A stretch of 64,000 nt of DNA, taken from Pseudomonadota bacterium. GTDB taxonomy: Bacteria; Pseudomonadota; Alphaproteobacteria; Caulobacterales; Caulobacteraceae. How positions within the stretch are numbered: the first letter of the stretch is position 1; each line of letters begins with the position of its first letter. The position numbers and the translations under genes were made by a program. Under the pieces are notes generated by a model. It was not told the origin of the DNA. It did no database searches and worked only from the letters and a program-made list of their open reading frames with translations. This document shows, one piece after another, positions 26,550 through 35,875 of this stretch. The DNA is taken from contig JAEZEZ010000093.1 in the NCBI GenBank assembly GCA_023432855.1, positions 4,334 through 68,333 of the forward strand. The letters run 5' to 3'.

Positions 26550-27724
26550 GCCGCATCGCTGCGTTCGCCGCCAACGCCCCGCTGATGTCCGTCCCCGGTG
26601 CGCCCGCGCCTGCGGGAGGCACGGGTGAATGGTATCGTGGCGCCGGCGGGCTGCGCCTGCGCGCCGCCTTCTGGGAGCCTCAGCTGGCTGCGGGCGCGTC
26701 CCCCCGCGGCACGGTCATCCTGTCGCCGGGCCGGACCGAGCCGATCGAGAAGTATTACGAGACGATCGCCGACTTCCAGCGTCGGGGTTTCTGTGTCCTT
26801 GCGCACGACTGGCGCGGGCAGGGGCTGTCGGCCCGGCTGCACCCTGAACGCCTGCGCGGCCACGCGCGCGCCGTCGAAGAGTTCCTCGACGATTTCTCCC
26901 GCCTTCTGGATGCCTATGAGAACCGCGCGCCCAAGCCCTGGCTTCTCGTGGGCCACTCGATGGGCGCCGCCCTGAACCTGCTGTCGCTGCAGACGGGAGA
27001 AACCCGCATCGCGGGCGCCGTGCTGGTAAGCCCGATGCTGAAGATCCGCACGGGCAAGCGGTCCCTGTGGTCCGCCCGCTTCGCTGCCCGCTGGAACGTC
27101 CGCCACGGGCGGGCTGCGGAGTACGTGCTCGACGACCCGGATGATCCCTTCGAACACACTTTCGAACGCGACGGCCTGACCTCCGACGAAGCGCGCTACG
27201 AACGCTGGCGCGAACAGCTCTACGCCTGCCCGCACCTGGCGGTCGGCGGGGTCACCTGGGGCTGGCTCGCGTTCGGCATCGAGGTCGGCGAGCGGGCGCT
27301 GAAGCCGAAGGCGCTGAAGCGCGTGCGGGTTCCCGTTGCGATTGTCCAGGCCGGTGATGACGACCGGGTCTGGAAGACGACCAACCGTTGGGCCGCCAAG
27401 CGCATTCCCCAGGGGCGTTACACGGAGGTGATCGGCGCCAAACACGAGGTGCTGATGGAGACCGACGACAAGCGCGCAGTCTTCCTGCTGGAGTTCGACG
27501 AACTCGCCGACGCGGTGGCTCCCCAGACGGGCAGCTCCGCCCCGGCGGCGCCGGCCGCGACGGCTGCGGCTGGGCCGGATCTGGAAGAACCCGCGGCGGA
27601 TCAGGTCGCCCCGGGACGCACAGAACCAGAGGCTGCGCCGTCCATGCCTGCGGACCAGCCTGCGGGTGGATCGGCCTCCGGCTTTGAACTCCCGGCGCCT
27701 CCGGAGGAGAAGACCGGGAGCTGA
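26546..27724 (+). CDS. Lysophospholipase-like alpha/beta hydrolase
   Basis: This is a 392-aa S33-type serine hydrolase resembling monoacylglycerol lipases and PldB. Features are DWRGQGLS, the nucleophile elbow VGHSMGAA, the acid region VQAGDDDRVW and the base at AKHEVLMETD. The last 70 residues are Ala/Pro/Glu-rich and look disordered. It starts with GTG overlapping the stop of the upstream methyltransferase-like gene by 4 nt (GTGA), so the three genes form one unit. It lacks a clear signal peptide. Confidence 0.87.
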   Translation: MSRIAAFAANAPLMSVPGAPAPAGGTGEWYRGAGGLRLRAAFWEPQLAAGASPRGTVILSPGRTEPIEKYYETIADFQRRGFCVLAHDWRGQGLSARLHPERLRGHARAVEEFLDDFSRLLDAYENRAPKPWLLVGHSMGAALNLLSLQTGETRIAGAVLVSPMLKIRTGKRSLWSARFAARWNVRHGRAAEYVLDDPDDPFEHTFERDGLTSDEARYERWREQLYACPHLAVGGVTWGWLAFGIEVGERALKPKALKRVRVPVAIVQAGDDDRVWKTTNRWAAKRIPQGRYTEVIGAKHEVLMETDDKRAVFLLEFDELADAVAPQTGSSAPAAPAATAAAGPDLEEPAADQVAPGRTEPEAAPSMPADQPAGGSASGFELPAPPEEKTGS

Positions 27725-27820
27725 CGCCGCCGACGGAGCGGCCGATCCGCCGGGCTGAGCGCTACGGGATCCGTGCCGGGATGCGTTCGGGGAACGGATC
27801 GGACGGCCGCAACTCGCGCG

Positions 27821-28201
27821 CTACGCCGCGTCGCCCTCGGTGTTCAGCGATTTCGCGAGGTCGAGCAGGCGCCGGCGGGGACGTTCTCCGAGCTGGTAGT
27901 ACGCCTGGATGAGATCCACGGTCTCCTTGCGCGAGAACATCTCGCCCCCGGCGTTGGCTTCCAGGTGAGTGCGTTCGGCCGCCTCCGCCAAGCCGTCATA
28001 GAAGTACCCGACGGGGGTCTCCAGCGCTTCGGCCAGCTGCCAGAGCCGGGCTGCGGAAATGCGGTTCGCCCCACATTCGTATTTCTGGATCTGCTGGAAG
28101 CGAATTCCGACGCAATTTGCGAGTTGCTGCTGGGTCAGCCCCAGGAGCCGGCGCCGGCGGCGCAGCCGCTTGCCAAGGTGAAGGTCGATGTCGGTCGCCA
28201 T
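27821..28201 (-). CDS. XRE-family regulator (PraR-like)
   Basis: This is a 126-aa DNA-binding protein. The HTH is at residues 9-62: LGKRLRRRRRLLGLTQQQLA, IRFQQIQKYECGANRISAARL, PVGYFYDGL. The IDxHLG opening and this HTH resemble the rhizobial PraR/Caulobacter group that controls attachment and lifestyle genes. A C-terminal helical part (KETVDLIQAYYQL) follows. I used the ATG at 28201, which has GGGGGTAAG upstream and starts at the conserved region. A perfect inverted repeat upstream suggests autoregulation. Confidence 0.88.
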   Translation of the reverse strand: MATDIDLHLGKRLRRRRRLLGLTQQQLANCVGIRFQQIQKYECGANRISAARLWQLAEALETPVGYFYDGLAEAAERTHLEANAGGEMFSRKETVDLIQAYYQLGERPRRRLLDLAKSLNTEGDAA

Positions 28202-28232
28202 TGTCTTACCCCCGGTCCATCTTCTTGTCTGA

Positions 28233-28251
28233 CCGTCCCACTGCGGGACGG
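28233..28251. promoter_or_regulatory. 7-5-7 perfect inverted repeat upstream of the XRE gene
   Basis: CCGTCCC (28233-28239) and GGGACGG (28245-28251) flank ACTGC, 31 bp upstream of the regulator's start codon. The symmetry fits an operator for the dimeric XRE protein. It could also act as an RNA hairpin in the leader. Confidence 0.45.
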
Positions 28252-28325
28252 CTCGCCCGGGATGCTTCAAAGCTCGTGCCGCAGTTGAATTTTGTGCACG
28301 TGACAGGGGTATGACCGACGGAAAC

Positions 28326-28351
28326 GGGCGGCGGAGCCTGGCCCGCCGCCC
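28326..28351 (-). terminator. Terminator-like hairpin after the PRC-barrel-like gene
   Basis: A 9-bp GC stem (28326-28334 with 28343-28351) lies 25 bp past the stop codon of the exported protein. The T-tract is short (GTTTCC), so this is only a fair terminator. Confidence 0.4.
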
Positions 28352-28376
28352 TTCCCGGTTCGTCGCTCGCGCGGTG

Positions 28377-29207
28377 TCAGAGGCGCGGTTTGCCCACGCG
28401 CGGCTGCTCACGGTCGCGCTTTCGCGGCTTGGCGGCCGGCGCCTTGTCAGGTTCCGGCGACGCAGCGGCAGCGCTGTCGGCCGTGGCGGTCGTCGGTTCT
28501 TCAGCCTCCGCAGGCGCGGCCGGCGCAGCGGCGAGCTGCTCGGCGCTCCAGGTGGTCGCCAGGGCGCCCTGGCGGGTGCCGAACGCCGTGGCGGGGAGCA
28601 ACTTGGTTTCGCCGCTCGACAGCCGCACCACCACTTCGGCCGATCCGTCGGCGGCCCCTGTCACGCTGACGACCTCGCCGATCTGCGCTCCGGCGGAATT
28701 CTGGAGTACAGCGCCGGCTTCGAGACGAGCCTTGCTGCTCGGTGGAGCGCCGATGGCGGGTTGAGCGGGGGTGGCGGGCGCGATCCCGGGCGTCGCCGGA
28801 GTAGCTGGCGTGGCGGGGGTGGCCGCAGGGTTGGCGCTGGCGCTGCCGCGGAACGGGGGGCGATCATCCGTCGCATCGTCACCTGGCTGCTCGCCGGCAG
28901 GCGGATTGGCGGGGGTCGCCGGGGTGGCCGGTTCGGCCGCGGCCGGAGGTGTCGGCTGGGTCGCCGGCGCGGGCGGCGTCGCGGGTTCTGCGGGCGTGGC
29001 GGCGTTCGGATTGCTTCCCCGATAGGGGGGGCGAGCCTCGTCCTGTTCCTGCTCGCCGGCGGGAGGATTCGCCGGCGTCGCCTCCTGCGCAGGCTGCGCC
29101 TCGGCGGTCGTTTCGGGCTCAGCCGCCGGGGCAGGCGCCTGGGCGGCGGCTGGAATGGAAATCATCAGCGCGGCGATCGCGCTGGTCGCAAGCAACTTGG
29201 GATACAT
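28377..29207 (-). CDS. Exported Ala/Pro-rich protein with a PRC-barrel-like segment
   Basis: This is a 276-aa protein with a signal peptide (residues 1-23, MYPKLLATSAIAALM... ending AAAQ). Residues 25-150 are Ala/Pro/Thr-rich and repeat a unit twice: NPPAGEQ followed by acidic residues and RPP(Y/F)RGS. Residues about 155-205 (GAVLQNSAGAQIGEVVSV, VVVRLSSGETKLLPATAF) look like a PRC-barrel domain. The tail is charged. Probably periplasmic; function unknown. AAGGA lies 9 nt before the chosen ATG. It follows typA on the same strand with about 100 bp between. Confidence 0.78.
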   Translation of the reverse strand: MYPKLLATSAIAALMISIPAAAQAPAPAAEPETTAEAQPAQEATPANPPAGEQEQDEARPPYRGSNPNAATPAEPATPPAPATQPTPPAAAEPATPATPANPPAGEQPGDDATDDRPPFRGSASANPAATPATPATPATPGIAPATPAQPAIGAPPSSKARLEAGAVLQNSAGAQIGEVVSVTGAADGSAEVVVRLSSGETKLLPATAFGTRQGALATTWSAEQLAAAPAAPAEAEEPTTATADSAAAASPEPDKAPAAKPRKRDREQPRVGKPRL

Positions 29208-29305
29208 CGACTGGATCCTTGCGCTACGGCGGACAACCGCCGGACCGCTCCCCAACCGGGACGCTTGCGAAAAGTTTCCGCCGAGCCCGCCGCGCGGGAG
29301 CCGCG

Positions 29306-31138
<1,833 letters not shown>

Positions 31139-31237
31139 GACGGGCGGCGCGGCGTACGGGCCGCGACCTTTCGGGCTGGCGTTTACGGGAGGACGCGCGC
31201 CAATACACGACCCGGGGCGCTAGCGCCAGCGGGGCGG

Positions 31238-31480
31238 CTAGTCGGTTTCTTCTTCTTCCGCGTCGCCATCCGGGGGACCGGGCTCGAACACGAGCAGGTC
31301 GCCGGGTTGACAGTTCAGCTCACGGCACAGCGCGTCGAGCGTGGAGAATCGCATCGCCCGCGCCTTCCCGGTCTTCAGGATGGACAAATTCGCCAGGGTG
31401 ACACCGACGCGGTCGGCGAGCTCCGTCAGCGACATGCGCCGGTCGAGCAGAATGCGGTCGAGTTGGACGCGAATGGGCAT
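31238..31480 (-). CDS. Cro/CI-type regulator (YozG-like)
   Basis: This is an 80-aa single-domain HTH protein: LDRILLDRRMSLTELADRVGV, LSILKTGKARAMRFSTL, LCRELNCQPGDLLVF, then an acidic tail. Members of this group are typically encoded next to a DUF2975 membrane protein, as here. It begins 7 nt after the DUF2975 stop codon, so the pair is one operon. The ligand, target and role of the pair are unknown. Confidence 0.88.
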   Translation of the reverse strand: MPIRVQLDRILLDRRMSLTELADRVGVTLANLSILKTGKARAMRFSTLDALCRELNCQPGDLLVFEPGPPDGDAEEEETD

Positions 31481-31487
31481 GGGGAGC

Positions 31488-32021
31488 CTAAATGGTCAAT
31501 TCCGCTTCGCGGCGCAAACGCGCCCCTTCGCGGAATACTTCGGCTAGCACGAATACGACGAGGACGGAGAACCATGCCGTCAGGTCCGGCCAACCGGATG
31601 TCTCCTGGACGACGCCCGGCAGAACGGCGGCGGCGGCCATGCGGATTGCGATATTGCCCGCTTCCAGACCGGCGAGGCCAACGCCGATGAGGCGCAGGCG
31701 GTTGACGTTGGGGGGCTGGAACGGATCGCCGGCGATCAGCGTCGCGAAGACGCGCCGCACTCGTCCGACGATGAAGACAATGATGCCGCAATAGGCGGCG
31801 AACACGCCCAGGCCGCCGGCCAGCACCGGCTTTGTCAGGCGGATTTCCCTGATCGCGCCGTTGACCTCTGTCGTGGCGACGAGGTTCTGATCGATAGGAA
31901 ACAGCAGGGCGGCGATAGCTCCGATCACCAGAGCGCCGATGACCGCCCAGAGCGCGACGTAGACGACGTCCAGCGCAATCTTGAGAAGGCTCGATACCGA
32001 GCCTGGGCCCATAGCCCGCAT
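31488..32021 (-). CDS. DUF2975 membrane protein
   Basis: This is a 177-aa inner-membrane protein with four predicted helices (about residues 13-38, 67-90, 112-132 and 142-162). The conserved pocket GRVRRVFATLIAGDPFQPPNV between helices 2 and 3 and GNIAIRMA mark DUF2975. GGGGAG lies 8 nt before the ATG. Together with the following HTH gene it looks like a membrane sensor/regulator pair, but this is inference from recurring neighbourhood. Confidence 0.87.
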   Translation of the reverse strand: MRAMGPGSVSSLLKIALDVVYVALWAVIGALVIGAIAALLFPIDQNLVATTEVNGAIREIRLTKPVLAGGLGVFAAYCGIIVFIVGRVRRVFATLIAGDPFQPPNVNRLRLIGVGLAGLEAGNIAIRMAAAAVLPGVVQETSGWPDLTAWFSVLVVFVLAEVFREGARLRREAELTI

Positions 32022-32192
32022 CCGGTCGTCTCCCCGAGCCCCTCCTTGGCCGGTCCCTGGGTTTCGTCCCGGGTTCCCGTTTCTTCTTGGGCCCGTCGCG
32101 GGCCGGTAGTCTCTCCAGGTCCGGCGTCTTGTTCGCCGCCCGGGAGCCTTGCGCTCCCTAGGGCGGCGAACTCGCGCCCGACCGCATCACGA

Positions 32193-32309
32193 TCAAAACG
32201 CTTGCACCAGAATGGCGACGGCCGCCAGAGGAAGGCCGGCCAGGAGGATGGCGCTGACGACGGTCATGCCGATCTTGTCCATCCAGTTCGTTGCATTCAT
32301 CGCGTTCAT
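32193..32309 (-). CDS. 38-residue single-helix membrane peptide
   Basis: This is a short gene with a good ribosome site (CGGAG, 8 nt before the ATG). The product starts MNAMNATNWMDKIG, then a hydrophobic helix (TVVSAILLAGLPLAAVAIL) to the C-terminus. The charge pattern puts the N-terminus inside. It lies about 170 bp upstream of the DUF2975 gene on the same strand and has its own AT-rich upstream region. Function unknown; it could be a small regulator of a membrane complex. Confidence 0.6.
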   Translation of the reverse strand: MNAMNATNWMDKIGMTVVSAILLAGLPLAAVAILVQAF

Positions 32310-32765
32310 TTTCAGTCTCCGTTTTCTTGTCCTGTGACTCGAAGGCCAGTTGTGCGCTGCAACATTAATCCGCGGTAATTTTTTGCGGTTGCGAACGGTG
32401 CAGCTCCGTTCTTGCTGATTATCAATACGGCCTCGCCGAAAAACGATCAAGCGAATTTATCGAAAAACGATATTAAAGTTTTGCAATGCATTAATCGCGT
32501 GTAAGGCGGCCCCGCAGATCCTTGCAGGACTTGGCTTTGCGTAACCCCGTTCCGCCAGGGTCGGCGTCGCGCGGGTCCCGCGGAGTTGCATCTGAAGGCG
32601 TCCGCCGCCCCGAACATTACTGGAATGCAATGCCTGCAAGGCTTTGGAGGCCCCCGCCGCAGGCGCCGGACAGGCCTCCGGGCTTGCCCGCAGCGGCCCC
32701 ATGACGCAAACCGAGCCTCCCCACTCCGCGCCGCACCACGGGCGCGACCAGTCTGGACTGCACCC
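32310..32765. other. 456-bp intergenic region with an AT-rich half
   Basis: No gene is evident. Bases 32310-32510 are strikingly AT-rich for this genome and carry two pairs of direct repeats; they probably hold the promoter and operators of the minus-strand small peptide. Bases 32515-32765 return to high GC and lead into rdgB. They contain an inverted repeat (GGAGGCC at 32646 with GGCCTCC at 32674) and an open frame in phase with rdgB that lacks family resemblance. Confidence 0.6.
32358..32496. repeat. Two interleaved direct-repeat pairs
   Basis: CGAAAAACGAT occurs at 32437-32447 and again at 32461-32471, exactly 24 bp apart. TGCAA-(TG)-CATTAATC occurs at 32358-32370 and 32482-32496. Such spaced repeats in an AT-rich promoter region are typical of regulator binding sites. 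The local HTH protein is the obvious candidate. Confidence 0.5.
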
Positions 32766-33368
32766 ATGCCGCTTTTTCTGCCCGCGGGCGCCCGCCTCGT
32801 GGCCGCCACGCACAATCCAGGCAAGGCCAGGGAAATCTCGGCGCTGCTGAACGGACGGTTCGAAGTGGCGTCAGCAGGCGATCTGGGGCTTCCCGAGCCG
32901 GAGGAGACCGAGACGACCTTCGCGGGCAATGCGCTGTTGAAGGCGCGGGCCGCTGCGGAGGCTTCGGGCCTGCCGGCCCTGGCGGACGACTCCGGCCTGT
33001 CGGTTCGAGGGCTGGGCGGGGCCCCCGGCATCTTCTCCGCGCGCTGGGCGGGTCCGGCGAAAGATTTCTCGCTGGCCATGCGCAAGGTGGAGGAGCGGCT
33101 CTACGAGATCGCGTCAGACGATCGTTTCGCCTGGTTCACCTGCGCGCTCTGCCTCGCCTGGCCTCATGGTCCGGCCGTCGTTGTCGAGGGCAGGATCGAG
33201 GGGGAGCTCACCTTTCCGCCTCGCGGCGAGCGAGGGTTCGGCTACGACCCCATCTTTGTACCCGAGGGCGGGCGTCAGACATTCGGCGAAATGGATCCGG
33301 CCGAGAAGGACGCCATGAGTCATCGCGCCCGCGCTTTCGCAATGCTCCGGAAAGCTCTTCTTGACTGA
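32766..33368 (+). CDS. rdgB: Non-canonical purine NTP pyrophosphatase (RdgB/HAM1)
   Basis: This is a 200-aa house-cleaning enzyme hydrolysing dITP, XTP and similar. ATHNPGKAREI is the substrate loop, TFAGNALLKA and LADDSGLSV carry the catalytic acidic residues, GERGFGYDPIFVPEG and MSHRARAF complete the signature. I used the ATG at 32766, which begins MPLFLPAGARLVAATHN. The end overlaps the TTG start of hemW by 8 nt. Confidence 0.95.
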   Translation: MPLFLPAGARLVAATHNPGKAREISALLNGRFEVASAGDLGLPEPEETETTFAGNALLKARAAAEASGLPALADDSGLSVRGLGGAPGIFSARWAGPAKDFSLAMRKVEERLYEIASDDRFAWFTCALCLAWPHGPAVVVEGRIEGELTFPPRGERGFGYDPIFVPEGGRQTFGEMDPAEKDAMSHRARAFAMLRKALLD

Positions 33369-34512
33369 GGCCGCCCCCATCGCGGTCTACGTCCACTGGC
33401 CCTACTGCGCACGCATCTGCCCCTATTGCGACTTCAATGTCGTGCGGGACCGGACACGGACAGACGAGCAGGCGGCGCTTGTGCGCGCCATAAGGAGGGA
33501 CATCGAGAGTCAGGCTGAAAAACTCGGCCCCAGACGACTGGTTTCGGTCTTCTTCGGCGGCGGCACGCCATCGCTCATGGAGCCGGACGCGGTCGCGGGA
33601 ATCGTCGAAACCGCCGCGCGGCTCTTTCCCTCCAAGGCCCCCGTCGAAGTCACGCTGGAAGCAAATCCGACCGATGCAGAAGCTGCGCGGTTCGCAGGCT
33701 TCGCCGAGGCGGGGGTGCAGCGGCTGTCCCTGGGCGTCCAGGCGCTCGACGACGCCTCGCTCGCCTTCCTCGGCCGCAATCACTCAGCGGCCGAGGCGCG
33801 GCGGGCCGCCGAAATCGCCGCGCGCCTGTTTCCGCGGCTGTCGGTGGACCTGATCTATGCGCGGCCTGGACAGTCGCCCGGGCAGTGGGCAGCTGAACTG
33901 GAGGAAGCGATCGGCCTGGGCGCCGAGCATGTGTCGCCCTATCAGCTGACGATCGAACCCGGGACCGCCTTCGATCGCGCGGTGAACAGAGGTCGGTTCC
34001 GTCCACCGGACGGCGAACTCGCGGCGGATCTCTACGACACGACCCAGGCTGTGCTCACGCGCGCAGGCTTCGACGCCTATGAGGTCTCCAACCACGCGAA
34101 GGGGGAGGCCGCGCGCTCCGCCCACAATCTCGCGATCTGGCGCGGCTGCGAATACCTCGGCGCGGGCCCAGGAGCTCACGGCCGGCTTGAGCTGTGCTCC
34201 GGCCGGGTTGCGACCCGCGCCGCGGCTGCGATCGGGGACTACGTATCCCGCGTGGATCAGACGGGGCTTGGGTGGGAGGCCGCCGAAACGCTCGATCCGC
34301 GCGCGGCCGCGGAAGAACGGCTCCTGCTCGGCTTGCGCATAGACGAGGGTGTGCCGTTTGCCGAGGTGGGCCAACTGGGTCTCGCGCCGGGGTCTGCGGT
34401 CGTCGCGATGCTCGGCGACGCCGGCCTTGTCGAGGTCCGTGGGGACCGGCTGGCGGCGACGCCGGCGGGCCGTCTTGTTCTCGACCGGGTGATCGCCGAG
34501 CTGGCGACCTGA
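33361..34512 (+). CDS. hemW: Heme chaperone HemW (CPO3-like radical SAM)
   Basis: This is a 383-aa radical SAM protein. The 4Fe-4S site is Cys16, Cys20 and Cys23 in YCARICPYCDFNV, with the extra HemW spacing. GGGTPSLM and VTLEANPTDAE are the SAM-binding stretches, and YQLTIEPGTAFDRAV is typical of HemW rather than coproporphyrinogen oxidase HemN. The start is TTG overlapping the end of rdgB, which suggests coupling. HemW hands heme to respiratory enzymes. Confidence 0.93.
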   Translation: MTEAAPIAVYVHWPYCARICPYCDFNVVRDRTRTDEQAALVRAIRRDIESQAEKLGPRRLVSVFFGGGTPSLMEPDAVAGIVETAARLFPSKAPVEVTLEANPTDAEAARFAGFAEAGVQRLSLGVQALDDASLAFLGRNHSAAEARRAAEIAARLFPRLSVDLIYARPGQSPGQWAAELEEAIGLGAEHVSPYQLTIEPGTAFDRAVNRGRFRPPDGELAADLYDTTQAVLTRAGFDAYEVSNHAKGEAARSAHNLAIWRGCEYLGAGPGAHGRLELCSGRVATRAAAAIGDYVSRVDQTGLGWEAAETLDPRAAAEERLLLGLRIDEGVPFAEVGQLGLAPGSAVVAMLGDAGLVEVRGDRLAATPAGRLVLDRVIAELAT

Positions 34513-34558
34513 GCGCGGCGGCTTGCCAGTCGCGCCCTGGCGTCTGAGAAGAGGCCTC

Positions 34559-35437
34559 ATGGCCCAGCCGCCGGACACCGCGACCACAATTGCTCCGCCT
34601 CCGAAACCTGTGGCGTCGGGCCTCTATCTGGTGGCCACGCCGATCGGAAACCTGCGCGACATCACCCTGCGGGCGCTGGACGTGCTCGGCGCCGCCGACC
34701 TGGTGCTCTGCGAAGACACCCGCGTTACGGCGAAGCTGATGTCCGCCTATGGGCTGAAGCGAACGCTGCTGCGCTGCGACGAGCACACAGAGGGTCAGGT
34801 CACGCCCCGCGTCCTTGAAGCCCTCGCTGGCGGTCAGGTCGTCGCTCTGGTGTCCGATGCGGGCACGCCACTCGTGTCCGACCCCGGGTATCGCCTCGTC
34901 GCCGCAGCCATTGAGGCGGGCCTGCCTGTCCACCCCGCTCCCGGAGCGTCGAGCGCCCTGGCCGCGCTCTCGATCGCAGGCCTGCCGACCGACCGCTTTC
35001 TGTTCGCGGGATTTCTGCCGGCGCGCGCCCAGGGGCGGCGGAAGGCGCTCGAGGAGCTCAGGCCGGTCCGCGCGACGCTTGTCCTGTTTGAAAGCGGGCC
35101 CCGGCTCAAGGAAAGCCTGGCGGACATGGCTGAGGTGCTCGGCCCGAGACCCGCGGCCGTGGCCCGGGAGCTGACGAAGCTCTACGAGGAGTGCGTGCGA
35201 GGCTCCCTGGACAATCTGTCCGCGGATCCCCGTCTGGCTGCGCCGAAGGGCGAGTTGGTGGTTGTCGTCGGGCCTGCCGCGGACGAGGCGGCCAGTGAGA
35301 CCGATGTGGACGCGGCGCTGACGGAAGCTCTGGAACGCCTCGGCCCGGCGGACGCCGCCTCCGAGGTCTCCAAGGCCTTGGGCCTCCCCCGGAAGACCCT
35401 TTACCGCCGGGCGCTCGAACTGCAGGGGCGGGTATGA
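34559..35437 (+). CDS. rsmI: 16S rRNA 2'-O-ribose C1402 methyltransferase
   Basis: This is a 292-aa SPOUT-unrelated tetrapyrrole-methylase-fold enzyme that methylates C1402 in the decoding centre. LYLVATPIGNLRDITLRAL, EDTRVTAKLM, VSDAGTPLVSDPGYRLV and FAGFLPARAQGRRKAL are conserved family stretches. AGAGG precedes the ATG at 34559. Its stop overlaps the ATG of yraN (ATGA), the common rsmI-yraN arrangement. Confidence 0.96.
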   Translation: MAQPPDTATTIAPPPKPVASGLYLVATPIGNLRDITLRALDVLGAADLVLCEDTRVTAKLMSAYGLKRTLLRCDEHTEGQVTPRVLEALAGGQVVALVSDAGTPLVSDPGYRLVAAAIEAGLPVHPAPGASSALAALSIAGLPTDRFLFAGFLPARAQGRRKALEELRPVRATLVLFESGPRLKESLADMAEVLGPRPAAVARELTKLYEECVRGSLDNLSADPRLAAPKGELVVVVGPAADEAASETDVDAALTEALERLGPADAASEVSKALGLPRKTLYRRALELQGRV

Positions 35438-35829
35438 CATCGGCACGGGAACGTCAGGCGGTCCGCAGCCGCCGCGGAGCCCGGGGACGCACCGACGGGC
35501 GTTTCGCCGAGGCGATCGCCGCCGTCTGGCTGATGTTGAAGGGGTATCAGATACTGGGCTTCCGCCTGAGGACACCCGCCGGGGAGATCGACCTTCTCGC
35601 ACGGAAGGGCCGTACGCTGGCGGTGGTGGAGGTGAAGCGGCGCGCCAACGTGGAATTGGCCATGGACGCCATCCTTCCTGCCCAACGCGACCGCCTGATG
35701 CGCGCCGCCCGCGCCCTCGCCGGACGAAGGGCGGCCCTGCGACATCTGGACCTGCGCATAGACCTGATCGCGCTGGCGCCCGGGCGCCTTCCACGGCATG
35801 TTCCGAACATCTTCAACGATCTGGATTAA
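35434..35829 (+). CDS. yraN: UPF0102/YraN-family nuclease-like protein
   Basis: This is a 131-aa protein with a Holliday-junction-resolvase-like endonuclease fold. GRFAEAIAAVWLMLKGYQIL, FRLRTPAGEIDLLARKG and AVVEVKRRAN hold the E-D-ExK pattern expected of this family. Its cellular function is unproven. It is coupled to rsmI by a 4-nt overlap, and sirB1 follows 46 bp later. Confidence 0.9.
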   Translation: MTSARERQAVRSRRGARGRTDGRFAEAIAAVWLMLKGYQILGFRLRTPAGEIDLLARKGRTLAVVEVKRRANVELAMDAILPAQRDRLMRAARALAGRRAALRHLDLRIDLIALAPGRLPRHVPNIFNDLD

Positions 35830-35875
35830 CCGCCAAGTTTGACGGCGGCGACGTCCGGGGCGAGTCTTTGAGTCG

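Noticed and set aside
32515..32765. A plus-strand coding extension upstream of rdgB.
   Set aside because: It is open in frame but has no resemblance to the family N-terminus, and the ATG at 32766 gives the standard RdgB start.
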